64,000 bases of DNA from Lophium mytilinum (taxonomy: Eukaryota > Ascomycota > Dothideomycetes > Mytilinidiales > Mytilinidiaceae), in the NCBI GenBank assembly GCA_010093605.1, contig MU004199.1:937609-1001608 (forward strand). The letters run 5' to 3'. The notes under the pieces were generated by a model that was not told the DNA's origin, ran no database searches, and saw nothing but the letters and a program-made list of their open reading frames with translations. Shown here one piece after another: positions 44,890-55,300 of this stretch. The position numbers were made by a program, and so were the translations under genes. The stretch's first letter is position 1. Every line of letters starts with the position of its first letter.

Positions 44890-46969
44890 CTACACAAGAA
44901 TCAACTCCATCATCTCGCCAACAGCCTCCCAATCTTCAGTGAAGTACCGACCGATCGCATCATTAGGGTATCCAACAACCAGCGCAACCCGATAATACTT
45001 TTCTAAGCTCTGCTTCCGCAGTAGAAGCCCGTACACGAGCGAGCGATATTGCGGATCATTTCGCGCTGGGCGATGAGATATGACGACTAGCAGGAAATAC
45101 CGTTTCCCGATCTCGATCTCCCCGTTCTCTTCGTAGGTGTCGCGGTATACCAGTGCGGTCGGCTTCCTGCTTTCTGCCGCGCGTTCACTGACGACGTAGA
45201 GCTGCCTCGTCGCATTTGTCTGCTGCAGAACGACGGGAACGACCGTTCCTTTGCAATGCAATTCCGCCGCACTCACGTTCCCGAATGGATTTAGCCCAGC
45301 TAGAGTACATGAGATGGAGAGGACGTTGAGCTTGATTTCTATTGGCGAATCCTTCGCGCCTTCATACAGGATCTCACGGTCCTGCAATGACATCTCTACG
45401 ACACTGGACACGGACGCCCAGGACCATGACGGGGCACAGTACTTCTCGAGTCTCTTGCTTGGAGGTTTCGCGCGAGCCGTCAACCCGGTACCCGGAGGTG
45501 TGAGTGCTTGCCAGCAAAGCCACATCGCAAGGCCTTCCTTCCATAAGCCAACAACGTACTCGTCCCCAGTGCTTCGCGTCTGCATCACTGCAGCGAGGCC
45601 GGATACAGCAGGTAGGCGGTCCGTTGCATGAGTTAGGTCTCGCTGTGTATAGTCATAAATGACTTGGTTCCACCTCAATATCAGTCCTTTCCTTTCGTTC
45701 GGAGTGTTGTCCTTGATTGCCGACCTCGGTATAGTGTTTTCGATAATCAACCGGTTTTTCAATCGCATCGGGAGAGGTTTATCTGGTACTAACTTGCACT
45801 CACAAGGCATTGCAGACGCACACTCCCAAACAGCCTCATACGCGCTAAAATGCAGTATTCGTGGTGAAAGAATCTGCTCTTGCAACGTCCATCCTCTTGT
45901 ATTGAGCGTGATCTTACCGCCATCCCGCTTGGCCATCGGCGGATGCGCACCATCAAGTGGCCACGCGCTGCAAGTTCGAACACGAATGGCGGAATCTTTG
46001 CCTTCGAAGACCACGGGTACGGCGGAAGAGAATCGTCGGTTGCCCCGAACGAAGCATCCAGTGTGGCTGTCCGTGGAGCCGTCGGCAGAGATTGTAACAA
46101 CATCGTTACTGTAATACTCACCCATTTTTCCAGCTTCGCTAGCCCAATCCTCGGAATCTTGAATGATGCAGAGAGCGTCAATCCAGAGGTAGGGTATTCC
46201 CAGCTCGCGGGTGATTATGACTGCATCTCGAAGCGTCTTCGGGAGTTCAGTTAACGAGATGCTCGTCGTACGATCTTCCAGTGTTGAAGGCGTCGTCTTC
46301 CAGTGGTGCGGAGGCGGGCCCCAACAATAGCTTAACGCGGCATACTTTCCCAATGCTCCATTAGTGACATGAAGCCTAGGGTTCATGGTGTCGGAGCCGA
46401 CTTGAAGCACTCTCGTAGGGAGAGAACTCTCAACGTATGCCGGGCATGCGGGATGTCCACTGAGACAATCTTTGAGCCAGCCTTGCGCCAGTGCAAGTGC
46501 CTCCGGGGACGAGGAGTCTTCGGATACATCTCTCTCGTAGCCAATGGCTGGCCAGACCAGCTGATCTCCTTGCGATTGCTCAGAAATTGACTCCCATGTA
46601 CCCATAGACGCTTTGAAACAGCTCGTGGACTCTTCTAAACCCTGTGAAATGAGGCTTACCTGGTCGTATGAAAAGCTCTAGATTCTTTACATACAGCGGA
46701 TCTTCGCCGGGCGACGTGTACCCGGTGGGCTCTAGAATTAAGGGGCCACCTACCGTTTTCGAAGACGATCGGAGCGATCGAATCTCCCTCATTCCGATGG
46801 GTTCAGGATAGGTGTCAAGGGCGCCTTGGATAGCGGCGCATGCTGTGCAGCCTTGTGACGCGGTTTGCTTGAGACTGGCAAGTTTGATCGTTCGGCTCAA
46901 GGCTGTATTTGAGTATTCCTGGCCAAATTCAAGATGGTGACAAGTCTCGCGTTTCGCGCCATCGCCCAT
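44890..46969 (-). CDS. HET-domain (heterokaryon incompatibility) protein
   Basis: Self/non-self recognition family protein of filamentous fungi. Two exons: 46969-46660 and 46610-44890, joined by a 49-bp intron (GTAAGC...CAAAG), giving 676 residues. The N-terminal part has a short Cys motif (GCTACAAIQGAL) typical of HET proteins. The HET domain shows YAALSYCWG (about 193), LPKTLRDAVIITRELGIPYL, WIDALCIIQDSEDW (about 246), a Thr/Ser-rich segment ending SHTGCFV, and RGWTLQEQILSPRILHF (about 347). The C-terminal region carries SWSWASV and no NACHT or WD repeats. In family knowledge the HET domain triggers cell death when activated; the partner allele is unknown. It is cytosolic and next to a broken tandem relative at 43512-44263. 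Confidence 0.9.
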
Positions 46970-47590
46970 CTTTCGATGCTTGAGTGAGGGGAAGGGAAAC
47001 CGGGATGTCAGTTTCAGCTGTTGTTGGCGAACACAGTTGAACTATTCCGGTCTATTGCTTATTCAGCACCTTCTATTCTTCTCTATCTACGTATACTACT
47101 CGCTCCAAATAGGCTGTTTGTATATAAATGATGAGATAGTACTTCATATAACAGCTAGTATACTTTATGTATATACCCTGCCTCGTCAACTATGTCTTCC
47201 CCCCTACGGTGCGAGTATTCACTTTGATAAAAAAAATATTTCATTGCTCGGAGTGTTTCAGCTCTTACAATACCAGTATGTTCAGCCTAGTCGGGCATGT
47301 TAGCGGACGTACTTTTACGTCTTGCTGCACGGACCCAGGTCTGAGCACGTGACACTAAGTGCTGTTCATAGGCTAGACCGACGTGGCAGCCCATGCATGG
47401 CACATACACTTGAAGGGCGTCTGTGCGAGGGCGCCTTCTCGAGGGCGCACACTCACGTCCTCAGTTTCTGAGCCTCCTTATCCTGCGTTCATTACAATCT
47501 ACTCTTCACGACCTGCCCAACTTTACTCGCAATAATCAATCACGTCTTCATTTTACCACCAGCAATCAAACTCGCAGCGGCCTTGGTACC
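46970..47590. promoter_or_regulatory. Divergent promoter region of HET gene and C2H2 factor
   Basis: The 620 bp between the divergent starts at 46969 and 47591 includes repeat copy 2 (47176-47290). The 3' part is rich in CTCACGTCC/CACGT-type sequence and pyrimidines (47440-47580), a typical fungal leader of the zinc-finger gene. No other feature is supported. Confidence 0.35.
47176..47290 (+). repeat. Dispersed upstream repeat, copy 2
   Basis: CCTCGTCAACTATGTCTTCC, then CCCCTAC, GTGCGAGTA, then ATTGCTCGGAGTGTTTCAGC. The first half matches copy 1 and the second half matches copy 3. It lies about 210 bp upstream of the HET gene start. Confidence 0.6.
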
Positions 47591-48934
47591 ATGTCTTCTG
47601 AACAATGGTATGACTTCTCTTATCAGCAATTCGTCGAAGACTACATGCCCAACCTCGAACTGTTTGGCGGGTCTCCCATCACTTCAAATGTCGATCCACC
47701 CTCCTACGATCTCGAAGAGAACTATCTAGCCGACTCTCAGCAAGCTGGACCGTCTTTGTGGAACAACATGGACACTCCCGCACAGAATCAACAGTTCGAC
47801 ATGATAGATGACGCCGCCGGGAACCTTGGAGTTGACCCATCTGGAACACCGCAGCACTCAGCTCTGGGCGCCTGTGCTCCAATGGACCGAGTAGCGAGCT
47901 TCGAAGGAACTGGACAGTGGGACCCTATTGCTGGAGATTTCCGCAGCCCGAACGACAGATTCCAGACGCTTGACAACTTCGCTGCTCAGTCTCAGATGCG
48001 GGGATTAGCGCAGCCTTCTCTTGGGAGTTTCTACAGCGTTCCTTCATCAACGAATCCGGCGACCCCCGAAGACGACGTGCCACAGGGCGCGCACGCTTCG
48101 CGAATTGGACCAATGGATGTGAGTTTTTTTTTTAAACAACGCTAACGAGGCGCACAGTGTAGCTCTAAACCCCGATCTCCAGGTCTTGCATACCTCGGCT
48201 TGATTGATGCATCTGGTCCAACCATGGCATTCAGTGCACATTGTGCAGCCACGGTAGCTAATGCATCTACCTCAACCATTGCGACTGTCGCAGAACTTGC
48301 ACCGGCCATTATCGACGTCGAGTGGTCTGGGCCGCAGAAATGTCACTGGCAAGGCTGTGCCTCGAAGGCAACTTTCCATTCTCCTTCAGCGCTGAAGGCC
48401 CACATCCGCAACATGCATGTCACTCCCCTGCTCTGCACGCATCCAGGTTGTTCTTACAAGAAGGCTTTCGGGAAGGCATGCGACCTGAAAAGGCACGCAG
48501 CAAGTATTCATGGCACTGAGTCTGAATATCCATGTCCTGAACGCGACTGCAAGGAGCTATTCTCCCGCAAAGACAAGATGATGAAGCATGCTAAGGAGAA
48601 GCACCAACTTTTCAAATGTTCTCATAACCATTGCTCTACAACAGTCTTCGCGGCTCAGCGAGAATCGCATATGGAGGATTGTCACGGCCGCTATGAGTGT
48701 GCGATGGGTTCTTGCAAATCAGGCCAAATGTCGTACTTTACGGAAAAGAATCTTAAAAGACATCTGCGCACCGGTCATAGAATGGAAAGTGAGCAGGTGT
48801 TCTATGCTCTTGACTACTCTAGGCCCAAGTATAGCAATTTCGAGGAAGACAAGGCTTTGTATGTTGGCGTTGGCTGGCCTTCGCCACTTCGCGATTGTGC
48901 TTCCTGCTTTTCCCAGAGCCATAATGAGCATTAA
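47591..48934 (+). CDS. C2H2 zinc-finger protein with five fingers
   Basis: Probable nuclear transcription factor. Exon 1 is 47591-48118 (176 codons, MSSEQWYDFSYQQFVEDYMP); a very short 39-bp intron (donor GTGAGT, branch GCTAACG, acceptor GCACAG) leads to exon 2, 48158-48934, for 434 residues. Without splicing, exon 1 would stop after ten codons; this intron restores the frame exactly. The N-terminal half is acidic, Gln/Ser/Pro-rich and resembles an activation region. Fingers lie at about 238-383: CHWQGC...H..NMH, CTHPGC...H.ASIH, CPERDC...H.KEKH, CSHNHC...H.EDCH and CAMGSC...H..TGH. The C-terminus is short. Targets are unknown. It is divergent from the HET gene. Confidence 0.8.
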
Positions 48935-49998
48935 TCGTGTGCTGATAGGTGCTGTCACTGTAAACATGTTCCTGAAGAATCAATTCGCTTCTAGGCTCAT
49001 GGGGTTTCATTATTCATTGGGTTGCTGGGTCTGTTATCCATCCGAATGTTTCTGTAGATTCGAAATGTGCGCTTGGCTTTGTTACAAACGGACGATAATC
49101 AGATGGCAACATCATGGGACACTGTCTCTTTCTAAACGCTAGGCAGCACTACGACGTTCGTTAATGATGCTCAAAGGATATTTCGGTTCTATATTGATGT
49201 CTGTGTCCACGTTAAGGTTACTTTGGCTACTTTCTTAACTGAAATAAGAGTATATCAGTCTGTCCCTAGTCACACAGTGTACCTCGTTGAGTCAAAAGCC
49301 TGTCGTAAATATGCCGCTTTTCTTGGTACATGAGTTTTCTCGGTACGTAGGGATGGATGTTGTTTCACTAGGTCCTTTCTCCCATAGGGCCAGTACTCTC
49401 TTTGACAACCACACTTCTCATTGTTCGGAGTGTTTCAGCTGTCATAATGCTCATTGGCCTCTTTGATACTTACCTTCTAGGCGAAGACTATCCTACCCGG
49501 AGATTGCGCAATCATGTCTTTGTCTTTATTTCGGCAAACGGCAAACTCCTCGTCCCCCACAGGCTCCGCACCCTGTATTCGAGTCTACGGCTATTGAGAG
49601 ATCGTAGAGCGTCTCTCAGTGATGCTTCCTATGTCGTTGGTACTGGGATCATACTGGTTATCTAAAGTCTGGACCTATTGGAATCGAAGAGGAATATCTA
49701 GATCCTACTTATGCATAGCACCCAACGTCGGAGCTGTATCAAGCTTTCATTGAGGCGATAGAGTTGCGTCTAGCCGCCGCCATGGCTTCGTAGTGGCTTC
49801 CATCGGTGGGTCATGTACAAAGACCTGGGCCACGCTTCCTTGGAACGATAGGCACATGCACAAGGAACACGTTTTTTGAAATGAACCTTCACGCCCCAAG
49901 CCCTTCTACTTCTTGAATTTGGTTTCTACCATACGTGCCCAGGTACTCACACTCGATTCTACGAGCTCGAAATAAACTCGTATGGCAACCTGATCAAA
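48935..49998. other. Intergenic, no supported gene; contains dispersed repeat copy 3
   Basis: About 1 kb. The frame 49402-49665 overlaps the repeat and has no domain. Composition is ordinary. The right end is the promoter of the cupredoxin-like gene. Confidence 0.4.
49370..49450 (+). repeat. Dispersed upstream repeat, copy 3
   Basis: CTTTGACAACCACACTTCTC then ATTGTTCGGAGTGTTTCAGC then TGTCATAAT matches the second half of copy 2 and the ACAACACTTCTCAAT of copy 1. No HET gene lies next to it, so it may be a leftover from a lost duplicate. Confidence 0.5.
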
Positions 49999-51269
49999 AT
50001 GGCTCCCTCACCTAGCCTCCTTACTATACTGTTCCTCGGTGTAGCCCAGCTTTTGCCATCTGGCTTCGCTCAGAGCACAGCGCAATCTAAATCCACATCA
50101 AAGACATCGTCAGCGGCAGCGCGGACTTTCACAGTTACAGTCGGAGATGGCGACCACAAGTTCAGGCCCGATGTTACACAAGCGAATGTTGGAGATGTAC
50201 GCTGGTCCCTATCCCGACGATTTCTTCTTCGAAGCTGACAAGCGTTAAAGATCATCGAATTCGACTTCTTCCCTCCCAACCACTCCGTCGTGCGCGCGGA
50301 GTACGAGCATCCATGCATCCCCTATGAAATGACCGGCAAAGGGAAAGTCGGTTTCTTCTCCGGCTTCCACCCCGTCGATGCCATCCTGTCAAGCGTAAGT
50401 ACAAGAAACAAGAGCTAGGCCTGATATTCCTTTACAGCGCATACACTCACCCGTCCGCATACTGACAACCCAATCCAGCCCCCAAAATGGACCCTCCGCA
50501 TCAACGACTCCAATCCCATCTTCTTCTACTGCTCCGCCGTCGGCTCCTGCATCGACTACGGTATGGTCGGCGTGATAAACCCCAACGCCACCACCTCCCT
50601 AACTACCCAACGCGACCTCGCTCTAAACTCCTCTTACATGCTCCAACCCGGCGACCCCTTTCCCCCTGAGTCTTCATCGCCTACTTCCCTCTCTTCCCCC
50701 TCCCCTAGCACCAGCACCATCACCTCTCCAACCGGCCAAACATCCGTGCCCACCCACCACGCCACCCTCTCCGCCGGCGCAATCGCAGGCATCGCCGTCG
50801 CCGGCGCCGTCGTGGTCTTCCTCGGCGCCCTCCTCTGCTTCTTCGTCGGGCGCTCACGCACGCTGAAGAAAGACTTAAGCAGGAGCCAAGCTACGATCGT
50901 GCGGCCAGATGGGGAGATAGGGATGGGTGCGGGGCCGATGTACGCGCCGGGCGCTATTAAGTACAATGGGTACACCGGGGTGAAGAGGGGGGCTAGTAGC
51001 GCAGGGGGGAGTGTGAGGGAGGTGGGGACCGAGTGGGGTGAGGGGCCGATGGGACCGTATCCTGTTAATGTGCCGCCGCGTATGAGGTGAGTGATTATCT
51101 TGAGTTGTATGAGTAGAGGTTTTGGTGGAATGCATTTGCTGACGATTGTTGTAGTAACGTGGGATCACCTATTTCGCCGCCTTTGTTTTCGCCGCGGGCG
51201 ATGATTCCGGAGAGGCCGGTGGAGATGGAGGGGAGTTCGCCGTTGGAAGAGCATAGGAGGAGGGTTTGA
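49999..51269 (+). CDS. Secreted-type cupredoxin-like protein with C-terminal membrane anchor
   Basis: Four exons: 49999-50196, 50251-50394, 50479-51086, 51155-51269; phases fit and give 354 residues. Residues 1-24 are a signal peptide (LLTILFLGVAQLLPSGFA). A cupredoxin-like fold follows: TVTVGDGDHKFRPD, IIEFDFFPPNHSVV (His77), PCIPYEM, FFYCSAVGSC (Cys132) and YGMVGVINP (Met143). In this fungal extracellular serine-rich family a His normally precedes the second Cys of the C-terminal loop (HC..GM); here it is Ser137, so the type-1 copper site looks incomplete. A Ser/Thr/Pro stalk (170-210), one transmembrane helix (about 213-238) and a cytoplasmic tail of about 115 residues follow. Probably a cell-surface protein; ligand unknown. 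Confidence 0.82.
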
Positions 51270-52208
51270 GGGATTGTGATGTCAGGGTTGGTTTTTACAT
51301 GAGTATAGTGATATCTACTGCCGTTCCCTGGAGTTATAAAGGAGACGGCAGTTTGTACGAGAATTTTGTAGCGGCGTTTGCTTTGCGTTGGTATAAATAT
51401 GCCCATACTGGTATATGTGGCTGTTCAGAGAGATGATATCCCAATTTTACTTTGTCCTGCTTTTTCGAGTGCAGTCCGTTATAGAATCAAGAAGATGTTG
51501 CGCAACGGCCCATACGCGAGTGATAATGAGCGGTGATACCAAGCGTTAAATGGTAATCTGCGTGATGTTATGGCGTCTAGAGATCGGTGAGTTAGTTGGG
51601 ACGATCAGCCTTATCATGGCTATGAGGAAGTATGTGGAATGAGAAATAGCCTAAGGATAGTTGGTTCACGTAACTAAACCATCGAGGTGCCGTGATCGAG
51701 CGCTTCGAGGTTCGAAAGAAAAAAACCCGAGATATCCGACCGAGTCTATAAATGCCCAAGTCCCAATGCTCAATGTCCAATGCAAAAATGCTCCCACCAA
51801 ACCTAGCCCATGACCTACTCCTGAACATGATATCGCTTCCTATTCCTCTTCTGTGCCCATGCACCCCAGTGACTGACCTTGAACTCCTTATAGAAAGGAG
51901 CGCCCGTAGTCCTTCCCATGATGCCCCTACCCAAACCCAGAATTTCAGGCGAAGAAAAGAACAGAATGAAAGATCCTTGCCAGATCAGTACAAACGTGAG
52001 TCCGAAAAAGTTGAGACTAAATAGAAATAAAAGAGCAATTGAAGGACTAGACGTGTTTTAATCAACCATGGAAGGCTATGTCCATGTGAGCAAATACTGG
52101 TCGTTCTCGAAAACGAGCCACGGAGGGATGAAGGATAGATAGAGCAAAAGGAAAGAGTGATTGGTGGTGAGAAAACGTAAATAGCTGGAGTATATGCATA
52201 TGCTAGCG
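51270..52208. other. Intergenic, no supported gene
   Basis: The 3' flanks of two convergent genes. Short frames such as 51592-51864 and 51752-52024 overlap on opposite strands and lack domains. No repeat or RNA gene was recognised. Confidence 0.45.
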
Positions 52209-53882
52209 TTAAGATTGAAAATTCACACTGCGGCCAAGATCGACGCGACTTGCACCCGTCGAACGTGAGCTTACAGAACTCATGTTAGGCGAATGAGCCC
52301 CCAAAGGGATGTCCGGATGGTTGTAAGTAATGCCTTGGTGGAAATGCTGCGATTTTTTGGATGACAAATTGCTCTTGACTCGCTTGACTGACTTCTTGAA
52401 CCGCTGACCGGGAGTTGACCGCGATTGCGTAAGAGGGTCGGCATATTGATAAGCCGGTTCGGTGACTGGGTGGGACGGTTGGCCTGGGTTGACGAAAGCT
52501 GTTTTGATAGTCGTTGGCTCTTGAAGTGGGTTGTGAGCGGCGATCACATCCACGTTTTCGATGGACTCTGAGGCGGGCCACGGTTCGTGAAGTACGTCGA
52601 GCACGTCGAGCATCGCGACGCTAACACGATGTTGGGACAAGGTATCATTCTGTATGGAATAGGGAATCTCGTCATGGTCGAAAGTGTCGTCCTGCAGATC
52701 CAAACCTGAAGTGATCTTATGCGTGTTGCCTAGTAGCGCTTCCGTGTCTCCATAAGTGTATTGATCGGGTACAGAACTACTCCTATTTAGAGGAATCGTA
52801 GGGTTATACTGCACATGAGGCTGTTGGGCTACGGATAGCTTCTCGTCTAGGGTAGCATGAAACCTAGGCGTAGCGGCGTCAGTGACCAGGACCCGGCCCA
52901 GTCCGAGCTCGACAGCATTGATGAAGAAAGTTTGGAGATGATCAATGTCATTGCACTCAAGTTTCTGCCGGAGTGTCCTCGAGGTCTTGGGTGTCCAGCG
53001 CAATTCGGTACGATCTACGTTGTAGATATAGCAGAAGTTGATGAGAAACCTCTTCCACTCTGCATGAATCGAATTTTGTCGTAGAAGATTTCGGATCTTA
53101 GTCGAGTAATCCCAGTGTGCGCCAGCAAAGAAGAAGGGACATTTGGCAACATGGGTGCACCGATCATCCCATTCGTACGACACGTATTTACAGCCCTTGA
53201 AGCCGCAACCAAACGCCACCCTTTCTGGCAGTTCCACTTTGACGTCGGTAGAGTATGGGGTACGTGGGTGCTCTCGCTGATGATGTCTTAGGAAATCGCA
53301 GTCACGGTCGAATATCCTGCAGCATCCGGGAACATCGCACCGCCACTCATATCCTGTTTCGTGGAAGTTCGTCTCATGCTTCTTCCAGTCGGACTTCGTT
53401 TTGAAGGTAATTGTCCTCTGAATACCTTGTTCGGCACAGAATGTACAGAATAGGAGCCTCTTTGGTTGTTCGCTCGTATCCTTGGGCTGCTGGATGTTGA
53501 CAGTAAGACTTTCAAGTAACGGCTGAGTCTGGCTTAGATGGCTAGTACTCGGGAGTGCGGAGTTTGCGCCATAAGGCTGAAACCCTGTCGGCTGTGTTCC
53601 GGGATCGTAAAGTGCTGGATCCGACCCGAGGGGAGACCGGTATTGGAGATGTGGTTTATGAGCGTATTGTGAGGTGACCGAGAGGTTGCTATTACTCGTG
53701 TCGCAGCTCCGACGAACAGGTTGGATGCTAGAGGCGCTGGATGCAGGATGAAATCCTGACAGAGACGAGTCAGACCTGAACGAAAAGGTCGAGACCGATG
53801 AATCTGGTCTAGAGGAGTGGACGGAATTTTGACCTGATATACTTTCGTCAGTTATCAGCAAACAGGGTCTCTTGATGGGCAT
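52209..53882 (-). CDS. C2H2-type zinc-finger protein with Ser-rich N-terminus
   Basis: Single exon, 557 residues. Residues 1-140 are Ser/Thr/Pro/Gln-rich and disordered. Zinc-binding modules: C146-x2-C149...H169-x4-H174; C182-x4-C187-x12-H200-x4-H205; and a variant C226-x4-C231...H244-x3-C248. The spacing of the second is classical C2H2. A helical region follows (FAGAHWDYSTKIRNLLRQN...), then a long low-complexity tail ending in a basic segment (RFKKSVKRVKSNLSSKKS) that could serve nuclear import. Such proteins are common in Dothideomycetes and related fungi; no specific function is known to me. Convergent with the cupredoxin-like gene. Confidence 0.82.
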   Translation of the reverse strand: MPIKRPCLLITDESISGQNSVHSSRPDSSVSTFSFRSDSSLSGFHPASSASSIQPVRRSCDTSNSNLSVTSQYAHKPHLQYRSPLGSDPALYDPGTQPTGFQPYGANSALPSTSHLSQTQPLLESLTVNIQQPKDTSEQPKRLLFCTFCAEQGIQRTITFKTKSDWKKHETNFHETGYEWRCDVPGCCRIFDRDCDFLRHHQREHPRTPYSTDVKVELPERVAFGCGFKGCKYVSYEWDDRCTHVAKCPFFFAGAHWDYSTKIRNLLRQNSIHAEWKRFLINFCYIYNVDRTELRWTPKTSRTLRQKLECNDIDHLQTFFINAVELGLGRVLVTDAATPRFHATLDEKLSVAQQPHVQYNPTIPLNRSSSVPDQYTYGDTEALLGNTHKITSGLDLQDDTFDHDEIPYSIQNDTLSQHRVSVAMLDVLDVLHEPWPASESIENVDVIAAHNPLQEPTTIKTAFVNPGQPSHPVTEPAYQYADPLTQSRSTPGQRFKKSVKRVKSNLSSKKSQHFHQGITYNHPDIPLGAHSPNMSSVSSRSTGASRVDLGRSVNFQS

Positions 53883-55300
53883 TACGAACGAGATTGATCA
53901 ATGCTGAGGATATGGCGACCCAAGCGACCCAGTTCGCCAATAGTATACCGATTGAGCAGTCCGTCGAGGATTTCTTGATCAGAAAGACCACTGAAATCAG
54001 CCATCGACAGAATCTGTTCGCCGCGGAGGTATGGGTTTTCGAAGCTCAGACGAATGACAGTGGTGGGCTTGTGTTGTGCCGATGCGGCAGTAGCCGGTTG
54101 CAGAACAGTTGCACAGAAAGGAGGGAGTTCAATGGGTAAGAATAATGAGCGACGAGAAGACTAGGCTAAAAATGCAGAGAGGAAGCGATGGGCGTGGAAC
54201 GACGAAAGAGCAGAAAAGAAAAGCGACAGGAAAGGTTTAGTATCCGTCCAAGATCTAATGTTCCTGAGCCATGACGCTACCGACCGCAATTCTACGCCCG
54301 TTGATAACGTCAGGGACAAGGCTAAAGGCTACGGGCCGTCCCAGGCACGCCCACACTATAGAGTGCATACCTGCGATTGCTTCGTGGGTGTCCGATCCAT
54401 TTTGGTTCGAAAACGAGCCAAACGCGCATGCTAGACTTGCGGCCCAGTTGCCAACCCACCACGGCCGCTTTGGCTTTGCGTCGCCATCATGAAGACGCTG
54501 GAAAATTGTTGAGTGGCACTGATGTGCCTGAGCTGTTGCCTACCTGGCCAAGATTACGCATGCTGCAGAAGGCAGATCAAGCTATGCACGGACGGTCCGC
54601 CGCAATATTGCGAACCGTGAACGCCCCTCGTGACGTCCCAGGCTCCACGCGGCCATCCGGCGAGACCACAGGGTTCCAGCTAGAAATATACGAAGTTGTT
54701 CCCTTCCTAAGCTCGTTCCTCTGCTATGCGGTTCCAGCGAGCGAGTAGAGTGGTAAGGACCCAGTCCCGGCCCCCTTCTGTGTATGGAATTTCGGTATTG
54801 GCGGAAATGTAGCAGTAGTTCTGCATTAAGACTCTCGCATTTGAATATCTCCTGATAGTTGAACGTGGGGCATGATGGTATTTATCTTGAGAGCGTTGAC
54901 GTCCGCTTTGAATTAGGGTTGCATGTACCCTTGTATAGGGGTTGATGGCGTTGTACGCATCCAAAGATCTCATTGGCTGCCTCGCTTTTCCAGTCTCGTC
55001 AACTGAAACCTGCGCCTAGCCAAGGCAAACATTTAAAATCAAATAATCGAAAGGGGTATTAGATTCCAAACTCAAAGATACCAAGTACAGGGAAACGTGA
55101 CATCGCCTTCTTAACCTCTACTCCTCCCCATAGGTCTGCTTGGAATGTTTCCCTCAGCCTACCGGCCATCAAGTTATGATGCCTGCTGGAGCTGTGGAAC
55201 CGCCCATCCTCCTAGCTATAGTGGTCATGGTAGTCGACCGAGATTTTGCGGTGCCACAACCAGCCATTACAAACCTATGGCAACAACTTTGTCCCTTGCA
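53883..55300. other. Intergenic, no supported gene
   Basis: About 1.4 kb: promoter of the C2H2 gene (left) and 3' flank of the membrane protein gene (right). Frames such as 54377-54748 and 55145-55621 have no domains; the latter is antisense to the 3' end of the coding gene at 55301-56626. No RNA gene was recognised. Confidence 0.45.

Noticed and set aside
49402-49665. 87-codon hydrophobic frame
   Set aside because: Begins inside the dispersed repeat and has no homology I recognise; the hydrophobic content alone is weak evidence.
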